From contig NZ_FOBF01000023.1 of assembly GCF_900109355.1 (NCBI RefSeq), forward strand, positions 1 through 64,000: a stretch of 64,000 nucleotides of DNA. The letters run 5' to 3'. The notes beneath the pieces were generated by a model. That model ran no database searches. It saw only the letters and a program-made list of their open reading frames with translations, and was not told the DNA's origin. This document shows positions 16,741 to 25,075 of this stretch, one piece after another. The translations under genes and the position numbers were made by a program. Positions within the stretch are counted from its first letter, which is position 1, and each line of letters begins with the position of its first letter. The stretch is from Nonomuraea pusilla (lineage in GTDB: Bacteria; Actinomycetota; Actinomycetes; Streptosporangiales; Streptosporangiaceae).

Positions 16741-17966
16741 GCACCGGCACACCGGGCGTGGTGATCGTCGGCGGTGGGCTGGCCGGCGTCCGAACGGCCG
16801 AGGCGCTGCGCCGTAACGGCTACAAGGCACCGATCACCGTCGTCGGCGCCGAACGGCACGCTCCCTACGACCGTCCCCCTCTGTCGAAACAGCTGCTCCT
16901 TGGCACCGTGGCCGAAGACCGGGTGACCCTGCGAACGGCCGCCGAACTGGCCTCGTCGCGGATAGAGCTTCGCCTCGGACTCGCGGCGGTCGCCCTGCGC
17001 AGGGAGGACTCCACGGTCGAGCTGTCCGACGGCAGCGTGCTGCCGTACGAACGGCTGGTCGTGGCGACCGGAGCCCGCGCGCGCACGCTCCCCGGACACG
17101 AGCGCGCCGGCGTGCATGCGCTGCGCACCCTGGACGACGCCCTGGCCGTCCGCGCGGCGCTCGCGACGGCGGCGAACATCGTGATCGTGGGAGGCGGCTT
17201 CATCGGTGCGGAAGTCGCCTCCGCCGCCCGCGCCCGAGGCGTGCCGGCCACTGTGATCGAGGCTTCGGCCAATCCGTTGAGCGGTGTGCTCGGGCCCTTG
17301 ATCTCCCAGGCCTGCGCCGATCTGCACAGCGCGAACGGCACGCGGGTGCTCACCGACGCCGTGGTGGCCGGTTTCGAGGGCGACGAGGCGGTGCGGGCGG
17401 TGTCCCTCGCTGACGGCCGCCTGATCCCCGCCGACCTCGTGGTCTGTGGCGTCGGCGTGGAACCGAATGTCGAATGGCTGGCCGATACCGGTCTCGACAT
17501 CGACGGAGGGCTGCGCTGTGACGCCGCCGGCCGGGCTGACTCCGCCGGGACCGTGTACGGGGTCGGCGACGTGGCGCGCTGGTGGCATCCGCTGCTGGGC
17601 ACGGCGAACCGGATCGAGCACTGGGCGCACGCCGTTGAGCAGGCGGAAAGCGTCGCGACGACCATCGCCGCCGGCGAACCGGCCGAGCTGAGCGCCGTGC
17701 CGTACGTGTGGTCGGACCAGTACGGCGTCAAGATACAGATCGTCGGCAGGCCGGATCCCGGGCATGAGGTCACCCTCGTGGAGGGCTCCCTGGAGCAGGC
17801 GCGCTTCCTCGCTCTGTACACGGCGGAAGGCGGCGTCAGGGCGGCCGTCGCCTTCGGCCGTCCCCGGCTCGCGGCCCGTGCCCGTCCCCTAGTCGGCAGG
17901 GCCGTACCCCTGGCCGAGGCGATCTCCGAACTCGGTCTCGCCACCGGGGTGACGGCGTGCCGGTGA
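16737..17966 (+). CDS. FAD/NAD(P)-dependent ferredoxin reductase
   Basis: 409 aa, rubredoxin/putidaredoxin-reductase family. FAD site VVIVGGGLAGVRTAEALR at the N-terminus, a second Rossmann site IVIVGGGFIGAEVASAAR for NAD(P)H, the GVGDVARWW FAD-closing motif, and the C-terminal reductase domain. ATG 16737 overlaps the ferredoxin stop by four bases. With the ferredoxin it forms a NAD(P)H-to-iron-sulfur chain, presumably feeding the MOSC protein. Confidence 0.92.
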   Translation: MSTGTPGVVIVGGGLAGVRTAEALRRNGYKAPITVVGAERHAPYDRPPLSKQLLLGTVAEDRVTLRTAAELASSRIELRLGLAAVALRREDSTVELSDGSVLPYERLVVATGARARTLPGHERAGVHALRTLDDALAVRAALATAANIVIVGGGFIGAEVASAARARGVPATVIEASANPLSGVLGPLISQACADLHSANGTRVLTDAVVAGFEGDEAVRAVSLADGRLIPADLVVCGVGVEPNVEWLADTGLDIDGGLRCDAAGRADSAGTVYGVGDVARWWHPLLGTANRIEHWAHAVEQAESVATTIAAGEPAELSAVPYVWSDQYGVKIQIVGRPDPGHEVTLVEGSLEQARFLALYTAEGGVRAAVAFGRPRLAARARPLVGRAVPLAEAISELGLATGVTACR

Positions 17967-17991
17967 AGGCGCGGGGTGTGTTGGCTCCCGG

Positions 17992-18369
17992 TTGGCGCCA
18001 TCGGACATCGACCGAGCCTCCGCCTCCATCACCGACGCCGACATCCTGCTGCTCCAGCTTGAGATCTCCGAACCCACCGCCCTGTACGCGGCCCGACTGG
18101 CGGCAGCGGCCGGGACACGGGTGCTGCTCAACGCCTCACCGTGGACGGCCCCCTCTGACGCGCTGCTCGGCCTCGCCGACCTCGTCGTCGTCAACGAGCA
18201 CGAGGACCTCCTGCCGGCCGGGCGGGGCCGGTCGGTGGGTGTCACCCTTGGTGCGAAGGGCGCACGATGGGGCGAGGTCATGGTCGCGGCACCCCCCATC
18301 GACCCGATCGGCGGGCGCAGAAGCCTGTACGTGGCCCGGAGCCCAGCTCGAGTCTCCGTGCTGACATGA
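17992..18369 (+). pseudogene. Ribokinase (PfkB) remnant
   Basis: The frame encodes an internal PfkB segment: TDADILLLQLEIS, then AAAGTRVLLNASP, then LADLVVVNEHE and SVGVTLGAKGA, which match the consecutive strands of ribokinase before its catalytic GAGD motif. The N-terminal sugar-binding part and everything from the anion hole onward are missing; after PPIDPI the reading loses resemblance. It lies 25 bases after the ferredoxin reductase. A ribokinase would fit the nucleoside hydrolase in the divergent arm, so this looks like recent loss of the ribose-salvage step. Confidence 0.7.
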
Positions 18370-18467
18370 CACCTTCCTGCTGCTCCGTCAAGGGGATCCA
18401 GGCCGTCCGAACACCTGCGTAAGAGGTGCGCGCTGCTCACTGCCAGCGGGACAGGGCCTTGGCAGGG

Positions 18468-18833
18468 TCAGAGGGCGAAGAGGAGGGCGGCGGTGAGGAG
18501 GATGAGCATGGCGGTGGCGAAGTGGACGCCGAACGCGACCGCCTTGGCGCCGCCGTTGCGCAGCACGATCAGGGTGTCGCCCAGCGGGAGCAGGGCGACG
18601 ACGAGCATGAACCAGGCTTCGGCGTGGGCGCCGGCGAAGGCCAGCAGGGCCAGGCCGACCAGGCCGTAGGTGCCGTCGCGCAGGCCCTTGATCGTCAGGT
18701 AGACGCTGTACTCCTTGGCGGGGACGCCGTAGCCCGCGGCGGCGGGGCGCGGCGCGAGCAGGAAGCGGGCCCCGATGAGCAGGCACAGCAGGTTGAGGGC
18801 GATGGCAAGACCGTAGGCGGTGATGGTGAGCAT
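18468..18833 (-). CDS. DUF4267 membrane protein
   Basis: 121 aa with four hydrophobic segments (ITAYGLAIALNLLCLLIG, GLVGLALLAFAGA, FMLVVALLPLG, FATAMLILLTAALLF). It matches the small DUF4267 family often found beside TetR regulators; function unknown. ATG 18833 has GGAGAG seven bases upstream. It is divergent from a TetR gene and shares the operator region with it, so it is the probable regulated target. Confidence 0.85.
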   Translation of the reverse strand: MLTITAYGLAIALNLLCLLIGARFLLAPRPAAAGYGVPAKEYSVYLTIKGLRDGTYGLVGLALLAFAGAHAEAWFMLVVALLPLGDTLIVLRNGGAKAVAFGVHFATAMLILLTAALLFAL

Positions 18834-18850
18834 GGGGGTCTCTCCGAGTG

Positions 18851-18913
18851 CTAGCGCTGCTAGGAACAAGAAGAACGCTAGCAGAGCATCGGCACAACCG
18901 CTAGCGGTGCTAG
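18851..18913. promoter_or_regulatory. Twin TetR operators CTAGC-N3-GCTAG
   Basis: Two copies of the dyad occur: CTAGCGCTGCTAG at 18851-18863 and CTAGCGGTGCTAG at 18901-18913, exactly 50 bases apart, with a further CGCTAGCAG half-match between them. The first lies close to the DUF4267 start, the second 10 bases before the TetR start, so one repressor could close both divergent promoters. Confidence 0.75.
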
Positions 18914-18923
18914 ATTTGAAGGC

Positions 18924-19523
18924 ATGTCGATCCAGAGCCGCAAGGAACGCGAACGTGCGCAGCGGGAGAAACTCATCATCACGGCGGCTCTGGAACTGGC
19001 CGAGGCCGAGGGCTGGGAAGCGGTGACCACGCGGCGGCTGGCCGAGCGGATCGAGTACAGCCAGCCCGTTCTCTACAGCCACTTCAAGGGCAAGGACGCG
19101 ATCGTGGCGGCCGTCGCCGTGGAAGGCTGCGCCGACCTGGCCGTCGAACTGCGCGCGGCGAGGACCGCCGCGCCGGACGCCACGTCCGCCCTCGCCCGGA
19201 TCAGCGCCGCCTACGTGGCGTTCGCCGACCGGCGACCGGCGCTCTACGACGCCATCTTCAACCAGACCGTCGACCTGCCCTTCGCCACGCCGGAGGCCCC
19301 GGCCGCCCTGCACGCCGCGTTCGACGAGCTCGCGGCGGCCGTCGGCCCGCACGCGAACGGCGCCGACCTGGGCCTGCTGACCGAGACCTTCTGGGCGGCC
19401 CTGCACGGCCTGGTGACCCTGATGCGCGGCGGCCGCCTCCCCCGCGAGCACCACGACACGCGCCTCGCCCTCCTCCTCGAACGCTTCACCGGTACGCCCG
19501 CCGGCCCCGGCCGGACGCTCTGA
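18924..19523 (+). CDS. TetR-family transcriptional repressor
   Basis: 199 aa. N-terminal helix-turn-helix (residues 8-58: AALELAEAEGWEAVTTRRLA then YSQPVLYSHFKGKDAIV) and an all-helical ligand domain of the WHG type (DRRPALYDAIFNQTVDLPF). ATG 18924. It is divergent from the DUF4267 gene; two matching dyads in the spacer point to autoregulation and control of that gene. Confidence 0.92.
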   Translation: MSIQSRKERERAQREKLIITAALELAEAEGWEAVTTRRLAERIEYSQPVLYSHFKGKDAIVAAVAVEGCADLAVELRAARTAAPDATSALARISAAYVAFADRRPALYDAIFNQTVDLPFATPEAPAALHAAFDELAAAVGPHANGADLGLLTETFWAALHGLVTLMRGGRLPREHHDTRLALLLERFTGTPAGPGRTL

Positions 19524-19539
19524 CGCGGCCGGCGGGCCA

Positions 19540-19794
19540 ATGGCGTCCCGCCCGGTCCAGTTCGACGAGCTGGGCGAGCCCGTGGAGGACATGGAGATCC
19601 AGCTGAACCGGATCGCCTCCCCGTGGGACACCGAGCTCGTCCTGCGCGTACTTCTTCGCCGGGACCACGGACGAGACGGTCGCCTACGTCGCCCAGCACG
19701 GCGACGGGGGGCGCCGCTGGAGGCGGTCCACGAGGAGGCGCACGCCCGGTTCCGGGGCCGGCCATGCCCACAGGCGCTCTCTTCAACATCCTAA
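19540..19794 (+). pseudogene. Probable frameshifted gene remnant
   Basis: The first 35 codons (VQFDELGEPVEDMEIQLNRI, then ASPWDTELVL) read like protein, then coherence moves to another frame (YFFAGTTDETVAYVAQHGD) and back (PLEAVHEEAHARF). This suggests a broken gene with two indels; the family is not recognised. It occupies most of the 314-base gap between TetR and the XRE-cupin regulator. Confidence 0.35.
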
Positions 19795-19811
19795 AGATTT
19801 TCATCATCCTA

Positions 19812-19843
19812 TTGACGGTGAAGGGAGCTTCATTAAGATGAAG
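19812..19843 (+). promoter_or_regulatory. Promoter with overlapping palindrome
   Basis: TTGACG at 19812-19817 and TAAGAT at 19834-19839 (16-base spacer) form a good housekeeping promoter. The perfect dyad CTTCAT-TAAG-ATGAAG at 19828-19843 covers the -10 element. Transcription would begin near 19846-19850, right at in-frame ATG codons 19847/19850, so the message may be leaderless and the dyad an autoregulatory site for the XRE-cupin protein. Confidence 0.6.
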
Positions 19844-20437
19844 CCCATGATGAACGACAGCACCCCCGAGTCGGCAACGGCCATGCTCGGCGCTGTCGGC
19901 GCCCGAGTCCGCTCTCTGCGCAAGGAGCGGCGGCTCACGCTCGACCAACTCGCCGAGCTGGCGGGGCTGAGCACGGGCATCATCAGCCAGGTGGAGCGAG
20001 GGCTGGCCAACCCGTCGTTCCTCACGCTGGTCCAGCTGGCACACGGGCTCGGCATCCCCGTGGGAACGCTGTTTCATGTGCAGGAGGAGCATCGCTCACC
20101 GCTGGTCCGCAGAGCGGAGCGGCGGCGGCTCGACGGGCACGGCCTGGACAAGACCGCGATCTACGAGCTGCTCACCCCCGACCTCAACGGCGCGTTGGAG
20201 GTCACCTGGGTAGAGACCCAACCAGGGCATGACACCAGCGCCACCCCGTTCACCCACAACGGGGAGGAAGTCGGCATCATCCTGTCCGGGCACAAAGAGG
20301 TGTACCTGGACGGTGTGAAGTACGAGCTCGGGCCAGGCGATTCCATTCGCTACCCATCCACCATCCCGCACTGGTACGCCAACACCGGTGACGAGGTTTG
20401 CACAGCGATCTGGGTGATCACTCCACCTACCTGGTGA
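19838..20437 (+). CDS. XRE-family regulator with cupin sensor domain
   Basis: 199 aa. Helix-turn-helix at residues 24-78 (LTLDQLAELAGLSTGIISQV) and a C-terminal cupin at about 125-195 with TPFTHNGEEVGIILSG and the second motif YPSTIPHWYANTG. This architecture regulates amino acid, polyamine or acid catabolism genes next door. In-frame ATG codons exist at 19838, 19847 and 19850; the promoter position favours the latter two as leaderless starts. It precedes the seven-gene catabolic operon by 37 bases and is its likely regulator, perhaps co-transcribed. Confidence 0.9.
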   Translation: MKPMMNDSTPESATAMLGAVGARVRSLRKERRLTLDQLAELAGLSTGIISQVERGLANPSFLTLVQLAHGLGIPVGTLFHVQEEHRSPLVRRAERRRLDGHGLDKTAIYELLTPDLNGALEVTWVETQPGHDTSATPFTHNGEEVGIILSGHKEVYLDGVKYELGPGDSIRYPSTIPHWYANTGDEVCTAIWVITPPTW

Positions 20438-20474
20438 CCTCCGGGCGGGAACCCCCCACGAAAGGCGGATCGCC

Positions 20475-21755
20475 ATGTCCGCAACCACCACCTCGACCTC
20501 CCCTGCCCAGAATCCGGCCACCACCCGTACTGCGATGCTCGGCCTCGGGCTGGGCAACACGCTCGAGTGGTACGACTGGATGCTCTTCGGTCTCGTCTCC
20601 CCTTACATCGGCCCTCACTTCTTCCCCTCGCACGATCCCGTCGCCTCCACTCTGAGCGCGCTGGCCGTGTTCGCGGTCGGCTTCGCCGTACGGCCGCTCG
20701 GCGGGGTGCTGCTCGGCACCGTCGCCGACCTCGTCGGCCGGCGACGGATCATGGTCCTCTCCGTCGCGATGATGGCGGCCACCACACTGCTGATCGCCAT
20801 CTTGCCGGCCTATGAACAGATCGGCGTCTGGTCCGGCGTGATCCTGCTGGTCTGCCGTCTCATCCAGGGCGTCTCCACCGGTATCGAGGCGCCGCTGTCC
20901 ACGGTCTACGCCGTCGAGGTGTCGCCGGTGGGGCGTGAGGCGAGGGCGGCCGGCTTCATGAGCCTTTTCGTCAACCTCGGCCTCGTGATGGCCTCGCTGG
21001 TGAGCTTCTTCACCAGCCTCGTGCTCGGCGCGGCGGCCATGCAGGACTGGGGCTGGCGCGTCCCGTTCGCCATCGGGGCCGTGATGGGCGTGCTCGTGCT
21101 CTACCTTCGGCGTGCGCTGCCCGAGACGCTGCACGAAAGCGACCGCCCGGCGACCTCGGTCTGGCGCGGGGTCGGCAAGCACTGGCTCGGCCTCGTTGCG
21201 ATGATCTTCGTGGTGGGCGCCGCGCAGGCCTACAACTACGCCTGGGCCGTCGGCCTGCCCAATCTCGCTCGCGCCACGTTCGGTGAGGACCCGACGGCGG
21301 TCTTCGCCGCTTCCACCGGGCTCGGCCTGATCATGCTCGTCGGCTCCCCGCTCGTGGGGTGGCTGGCGGACAAGGTCACACTGTCACGCGCGTTCACTGT
21401 CAGCAGGCTGCTGGCCGTACCCGCGGTGTTCTTGATGCTGCTCTACAGCCGACCGGGTCTGGGCGGCCTGTACGGCGTCATCTTCGGCGGGGCGCTGGTG
21501 CTGGTGCTCAACATGACCCTGTACAACCTCGTGGCCACCTCGCTGATGCCGAAGTACTGCCGTGCGACCGGCGTGGCTCTCGGATACGGCATCGCGGTGG
21601 CGCTCTTCGGCGGCACGGCGTCCTACCTCCTGGTCTGGCTCCAGGGCAACCGGCTGCTCTGGCTCTTCCCCGTCTACGTCGCCGTCCTGTCCCTGATCAG
21701 TGTCGTGCTCTACCTGGCCGCTCGGAAGTCCAGCGGCACCTTCGCCGGAAAGTGA
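20475..21755 (+). CDS. MFS transporter, metabolite:H+ symporter (MHS) type
   Basis: 426 aa, twelve spans. The opening GLGNTLEWYDWMLFGLVSPY is the hallmark of the MHS group (shikimate, proline/betaine, dicarboxylate carriers), followed by VADLVGRRRIMVL. ATG 20475 has AAAGG upstream. It leads the catabolic operon and should import its substrate, probably a small organic acid or betaine; the exact substrate cannot be read from sequence. Confidence 0.88.
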   Translation: MSATTTSTSPAQNPATTRTAMLGLGLGNTLEWYDWMLFGLVSPYIGPHFFPSHDPVASTLSALAVFAVGFAVRPLGGVLLGTVADLVGRRRIMVLSVAMMAATTLLIAILPAYEQIGVWSGVILLVCRLIQGVSTGIEAPLSTVYAVEVSPVGREARAAGFMSLFVNLGLVMASLVSFFTSLVLGAAAMQDWGWRVPFAIGAVMGVLVLYLRRALPETLHESDRPATSVWRGVGKHWLGLVAMIFVVGAAQAYNYAWAVGLPNLARATFGEDPTAVFAASTGLGLIMLVGSPLVGWLADKVTLSRAFTVSRLLAVPAVFLMLLYSRPGLGGLYGVIFGGALVLVLNMTLYNLVATSLMPKYCRATGVALGYGIAVALFGGTASYLLVWLQGNRLLWLFPVYVAVLSLISVVLYLAARKSSGTFAGK

Positions 21756-21774
21756 GTGAGTGAGGAGGAATGTC

Positions 21775-23124
21775 GTGATGCAGCTGTCAGATCTCAAGAT
21801 CACTTCAGACGCGTTGGCCGCGCCCGTGGTCCGCACCAGCGACGTCGTCGTCGTGGGCGGTGGCCCGGCGGGTGTCAGCGCCGCCGTCGCGGCCGCCCGC
21901 GCCGGGGCCGACGTCACCCTGCTGGAGAGGTACGCCGCGCTCGGCGGCCTCGCGTCGGGCGGCATGGTCCTGGTGCTCGACGACATGGTCAACGGTCAGG
22001 AGATCAGCGTCACCGGCCTGGTGTCGGAGTACGTGGAGCGCCTGGCCAAGCTGGGCCTGGCCGTCTACCCGCCGGAGCAGGACCGGATCGCCTCGGTGGA
22101 CATGTGGAACAAGTGGGGCCGCTGGGGCACCTTCGACTTCCACTCCCACACCCAGCCAAAGCCGATCTGCTACGCCGTCGCCTTCGACCCCGACGGGTGG
22201 AAGAGGGTCTCCAACGACCTGGTCCGGGAGGCCGGGGTCCACCTGCGGCTGCATTCGTGGTTCTCCCAGCCGATCGTCGACGACGGCAGGCTGCGCGGCG
22301 TGGTGGTCGAGACCAAGGCGGGCCCGCAGGCGATCCTCGCCGACGTGGTGATCGACACCACCGGCGACATCGACGTCGCGGCCCGATCGGGGGCCGAGTA
22401 CGCGCACGACAGCTACCTCACCACGCTGGTGTTCCGGCTCGGTGGCGTGGACACGGCTGCCGCCGAGAGGTTCGAGCAGGAGAACCCGCGTGAGGCCAGG
22501 GCGACCAACCGCAAGATCAAGCGACTGCTGGGCGGCGCCTGGGAGCTCTGGTGGCTCAAGACCCCGGTCCCCGGGGTCGTCTGGTGCAACTGCCCCCACA
22601 TGTCTGGATACGACGGGGCTGATCCGGAGTCTCTGACTCAGGCCGAGTTCGACGCGAGGGAACGCATCGCCGCGGCCGTCGACGAGGTCAGGAAGAGCCT
22701 TCCGGGTTTCGAGAACTGCTACCTGCTGGACGTGGCCGAGCAGATCGGCGTGCGGCAGACGCGTCTGCTCCGGGGCGAGTACGTCGTGACCAAGGACGAC
22801 ATCACCAACCGCCGGCACTTCACCGACTCGGTGGCCCGCGGGCGCGACTACTACACCCCCTATCGCGCCCTCCTGCCCCGTCAGGTCGACCAGCTCCTGG
22901 TCGCCGGGCGTCACTACTCCGCCACGCCGGACGCCCAGCGCATCTCCCGCGAGATTCCGCCCTGCATGGCGATGGGCCAGGCGGCCGGTGTGGCCGCGGC
23001 CCTGGCCGTGGACGGTGGGGTGGCCGTGCGGCAGGTGGACCCGGTGGCGATCCAGCGCGGGATGCGCGCCCAGGGAGCCGACCCGGGAGACGTTCCATCC
23101 CCCAACGCGGAGGTGGCGGCATGA
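21775..23124 (+). CDS. FAD-dependent oxidoreductase (FAD_oxidored type)
   Basis: 449 aa. Dinucleotide site VVVVGGGPAGVSAAVAAARAG near residue 25, an ERYAALGG loop, DTTGDIDVAARSGA mid-protein, and the closing FAD segment PRQVDQLLVAGR...CMAMGQAAGVAAA. Members oxidise or reduce hydroxy or unsaturated acids. GTG 21775 follows GAGGAGG at six bases; ATG 21778 is an equal alternative, while GTG 21760 precedes the ribosome site. Coupled to the next gene by a four-base overlap. Substrate unknown. Confidence 0.85.
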   Translation: MMQLSDLKITSDALAAPVVRTSDVVVVGGGPAGVSAAVAAARAGADVTLLERYAALGGLASGGMVLVLDDMVNGQEISVTGLVSEYVERLAKLGLAVYPPEQDRIASVDMWNKWGRWGTFDFHSHTQPKPICYAVAFDPDGWKRVSNDLVREAGVHLRLHSWFSQPIVDDGRLRGVVVETKAGPQAILADVVIDTTGDIDVAARSGAEYAHDSYLTTLVFRLGGVDTAAAERFEQENPREARATNRKIKRLLGGAWELWWLKTPVPGVVWCNCPHMSGYDGADPESLTQAEFDARERIAAAVDEVRKSLPGFENCYLLDVAEQIGVRQTRLLRGEYVVTKDDITNRRHFTDSVARGRDYYTPYRALLPRQVDQLLVAGRHYSATPDAQRISREIPPCMAMGQAAGVAAALAVDGGVAVRQVDPVAIQRGMRAQGADPGDVPSPNAEVAA

Positions 23125-24299
23125 AGCCGCTCGAAGGAATCACCGTTCTGGACTTCACCCAGGTGTACATGGGGCCGAGCTGCACGCAGCTGCTCGGAGA
23201 CTACGGCGCCGACGTGATCAAGGTTGAGCGGCCTGGCTCGGGTGACCTGTCCAGGACGTCCATCCCCGATCCCGACGGCCTCGACAACCCGATCTTCCTC
23301 TCCATCAACCGCAACAAGCGCAGCGTCAGCATCGACACGCGGTCCGAGCAGGGCAAGCAGGTCATCTACCGCCTGGTCGGGGACGCCGACGTGGTGGTCA
23401 GCAACTTCCGTTCCGGCGTGATGGAGCGGCTCGGGTTCGGCTACGAGCGGCTGCGCGAGGTCAACCCGCGCGTCATCTGGGCCTCTGGCACCGGATTCGG
23501 CCCAGAGGGCCCGTACAGCCACAAGGGCGGGCAGGACGTGATCGCCCAGGCGTACTCCGGTGTGATGTGGCGTCGCGAATCGTCCGACCTGCCGCTGTCG
23601 GTCTACCCGACGACGCTCGCCGACTACACCACCGGCATGCACCTCATGCAGGGCATCCTGCTCGCCCTGCGCACCCGCGACCTGACCGGCGAGGGCCAGA
23701 AGGTCGAGGTCACCATGTACGACTCGATGCTCCACATGCAGATGCAGGAAGCCTGCATGCAGCTCAACCGCGGCTACGAGATCAACTGGGCCGCCATGCC
23801 CCTCAGCGGCGTCTTCGCGACCAGCGACGGCGCGCTCTGCATGGTCGGCGCCTTCAAGGAGAACCCGCTGCGCGACGTCTGCGTGGCCCTCGAACTGGAC
23901 GAGGACCTGTCACGGCGCCCCGAGTACGCCACGCAGGAGGAGCAGTTCGCCCGCCGTCCTGAGCTGCAGGCCGTCTTCCGCGAGCGCTTCGCCACGAACA
24001 CCACGGCTTACTGGCTCAAACGGCTGGAGGGCCAGGACATCCTGTGCGCTCCCGTACGCACGCTGGAGCAGGCGCTCGCCGACGAGCAGACGACGGTCAA
24101 CCGCATGATCCTGGAGACGGACCATCCGGTGGCAGGCCGGATCAGGACGCTGTCCGCGCCGATCCGGCTGTCGGCCTCGCCCTTCGACGTACGGCACGCG
24201 CCGCCGCGCCTCGGCGAGCACAACGCCGAGGTGCTGGCCGAGCACGGCTTCACCGCCGAGCAGATCGAGGCGCTCGTCAGGGCGGGGGTGCTGGGATGA
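23121..24299 (+). CDS. CaiB/BaiF family (class III) CoA-transferase
   Basis: 392 aa. The N-terminal signature LGDYGADVIKVERPGSGDLSR binds CoA, and the catalytic Asp lies in VTMYDSMLHMQ. It moves CoA between carboxylic acids, here probably activating the imported substrate before hydration. ATG 23121 overlaps the previous stop, and its own stop overlaps the next start (both ATGA). Confidence 0.92.
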   Translation: MKPLEGITVLDFTQVYMGPSCTQLLGDYGADVIKVERPGSGDLSRTSIPDPDGLDNPIFLSINRNKRSVSIDTRSEQGKQVIYRLVGDADVVVSNFRSGVMERLGFGYERLREVNPRVIWASGTGFGPEGPYSHKGGQDVIAQAYSGVMWRRESSDLPLSVYPTTLADYTTGMHLMQGILLALRTRDLTGEGQKVEVTMYDSMLHMQMQEACMQLNRGYEINWAAMPLSGVFATSDGALCMVGAFKENPLRDVCVALELDEDLSRRPEYATQEEQFARRPELQAVFRERFATNTTAYWLKRLEGQDILCAPVRTLEQALADEQTTVNRMILETDHPVAGRIRTLSAPIRLSASPFDVRHAPPRLGEHNAEVLAEHGFTAEQIEALVRAGVLG

Positions 24300-25075
24300 G
24301 CGTGCACTTCGAGGTCAGGGAGCACGTCGCGCGGGTCACCATCGACCGTCCTGAGGTGCTCAACGCCGTGGACGACAGGACCCACCGCGCCCTCGTCGAG
24401 ACCTGGGAACGCATCGAGGCCGACCGCGACGTACGCGTCGTGGTCGTGACCGGCGCCGGGGAGAAGGCCTTCTGCGTCGGCGCCGACATGTCCGCCGCTG
24501 CGGTCGGCAAGACCGGTCTGGAGTACTGGGCCGCGCTCGACCCCGACGGCTTCGGCGGCCTGTCGCTGCGCACCACGCTCGACGTGCCGGTGATCGCCAG
24601 GGTGAACGGCTACGCGCTCGGCGGCGGCATGGAGATGGTGCTGGGCTGCGACATCGTGGTGGCCGCGGAACACGCCCAGTTCGGGCTGACGGAGCCGCGG
24701 GTGGGACGCGTCGCACTGGACGGCGGGGTGACGCAGCTCGTGCGGCGCGTGCCGTACAACCAGGCGATGGGCCTGCTGCTCACCGGGCGGCGCGCCCGCG
24801 CGGCCGAGTTGGAGCGGATGGGGCTGGTGAACGAGGTCGTCCCGGCGGCGGAGCTGGACGCGGCGGTGGACCGCTGGGTGGCCGACGTCCTGGCCTGCTC
24901 GCCCTCGTCCCTCCGGGCGGTCAAGCAGATGGTGCAGCGCACCGCGCACCTCAGCAGCCAGGAGGCGCGGGCCGTACGCCTGCCTGCCCTGATGGAGGCG
25001 CTGGACAGCGAGGACAGCAAGGAAGGCGTGCTGGCCTTCCAGGAGAAGCGGAAGCCGGTGTGGAAGGGACAGTGA
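24296..25075 (+). CDS. Enoyl-CoA hydratase/isomerase family protein
   Basis: 259 aa crotonase fold. Oxyanion loops AFCVGADMSA and NGYALGGGMEMVLGCDI, with GLTEPRVGRVALDGG containing one catalytic Glu; the second typical Glu position (in the GLIPGGGGT segment) is altered. It likely hydrates or isomerises the CoA ester made by the preceding transferase. ATG 24296 overlaps the transferase stop by four bases. Confidence 0.9.
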   Translation: MSVHFEVREHVARVTIDRPEVLNAVDDRTHRALVETWERIEADRDVRVVVVTGAGEKAFCVGADMSAAAVGKTGLEYWAALDPDGFGGLSLRTTLDVPVIARVNGYALGGGMEMVLGCDIVVAAEHAQFGLTEPRVGRVALDGGVTQLVRRVPYNQAMGLLLTGRRARAAELERMGLVNEVVPAAELDAAVDRWVADVLACSPSSLRAVKQMVQRTAHLSSQEARAVRLPALMEALDSEDSKEGVLAFQEKRKPVWKGQ

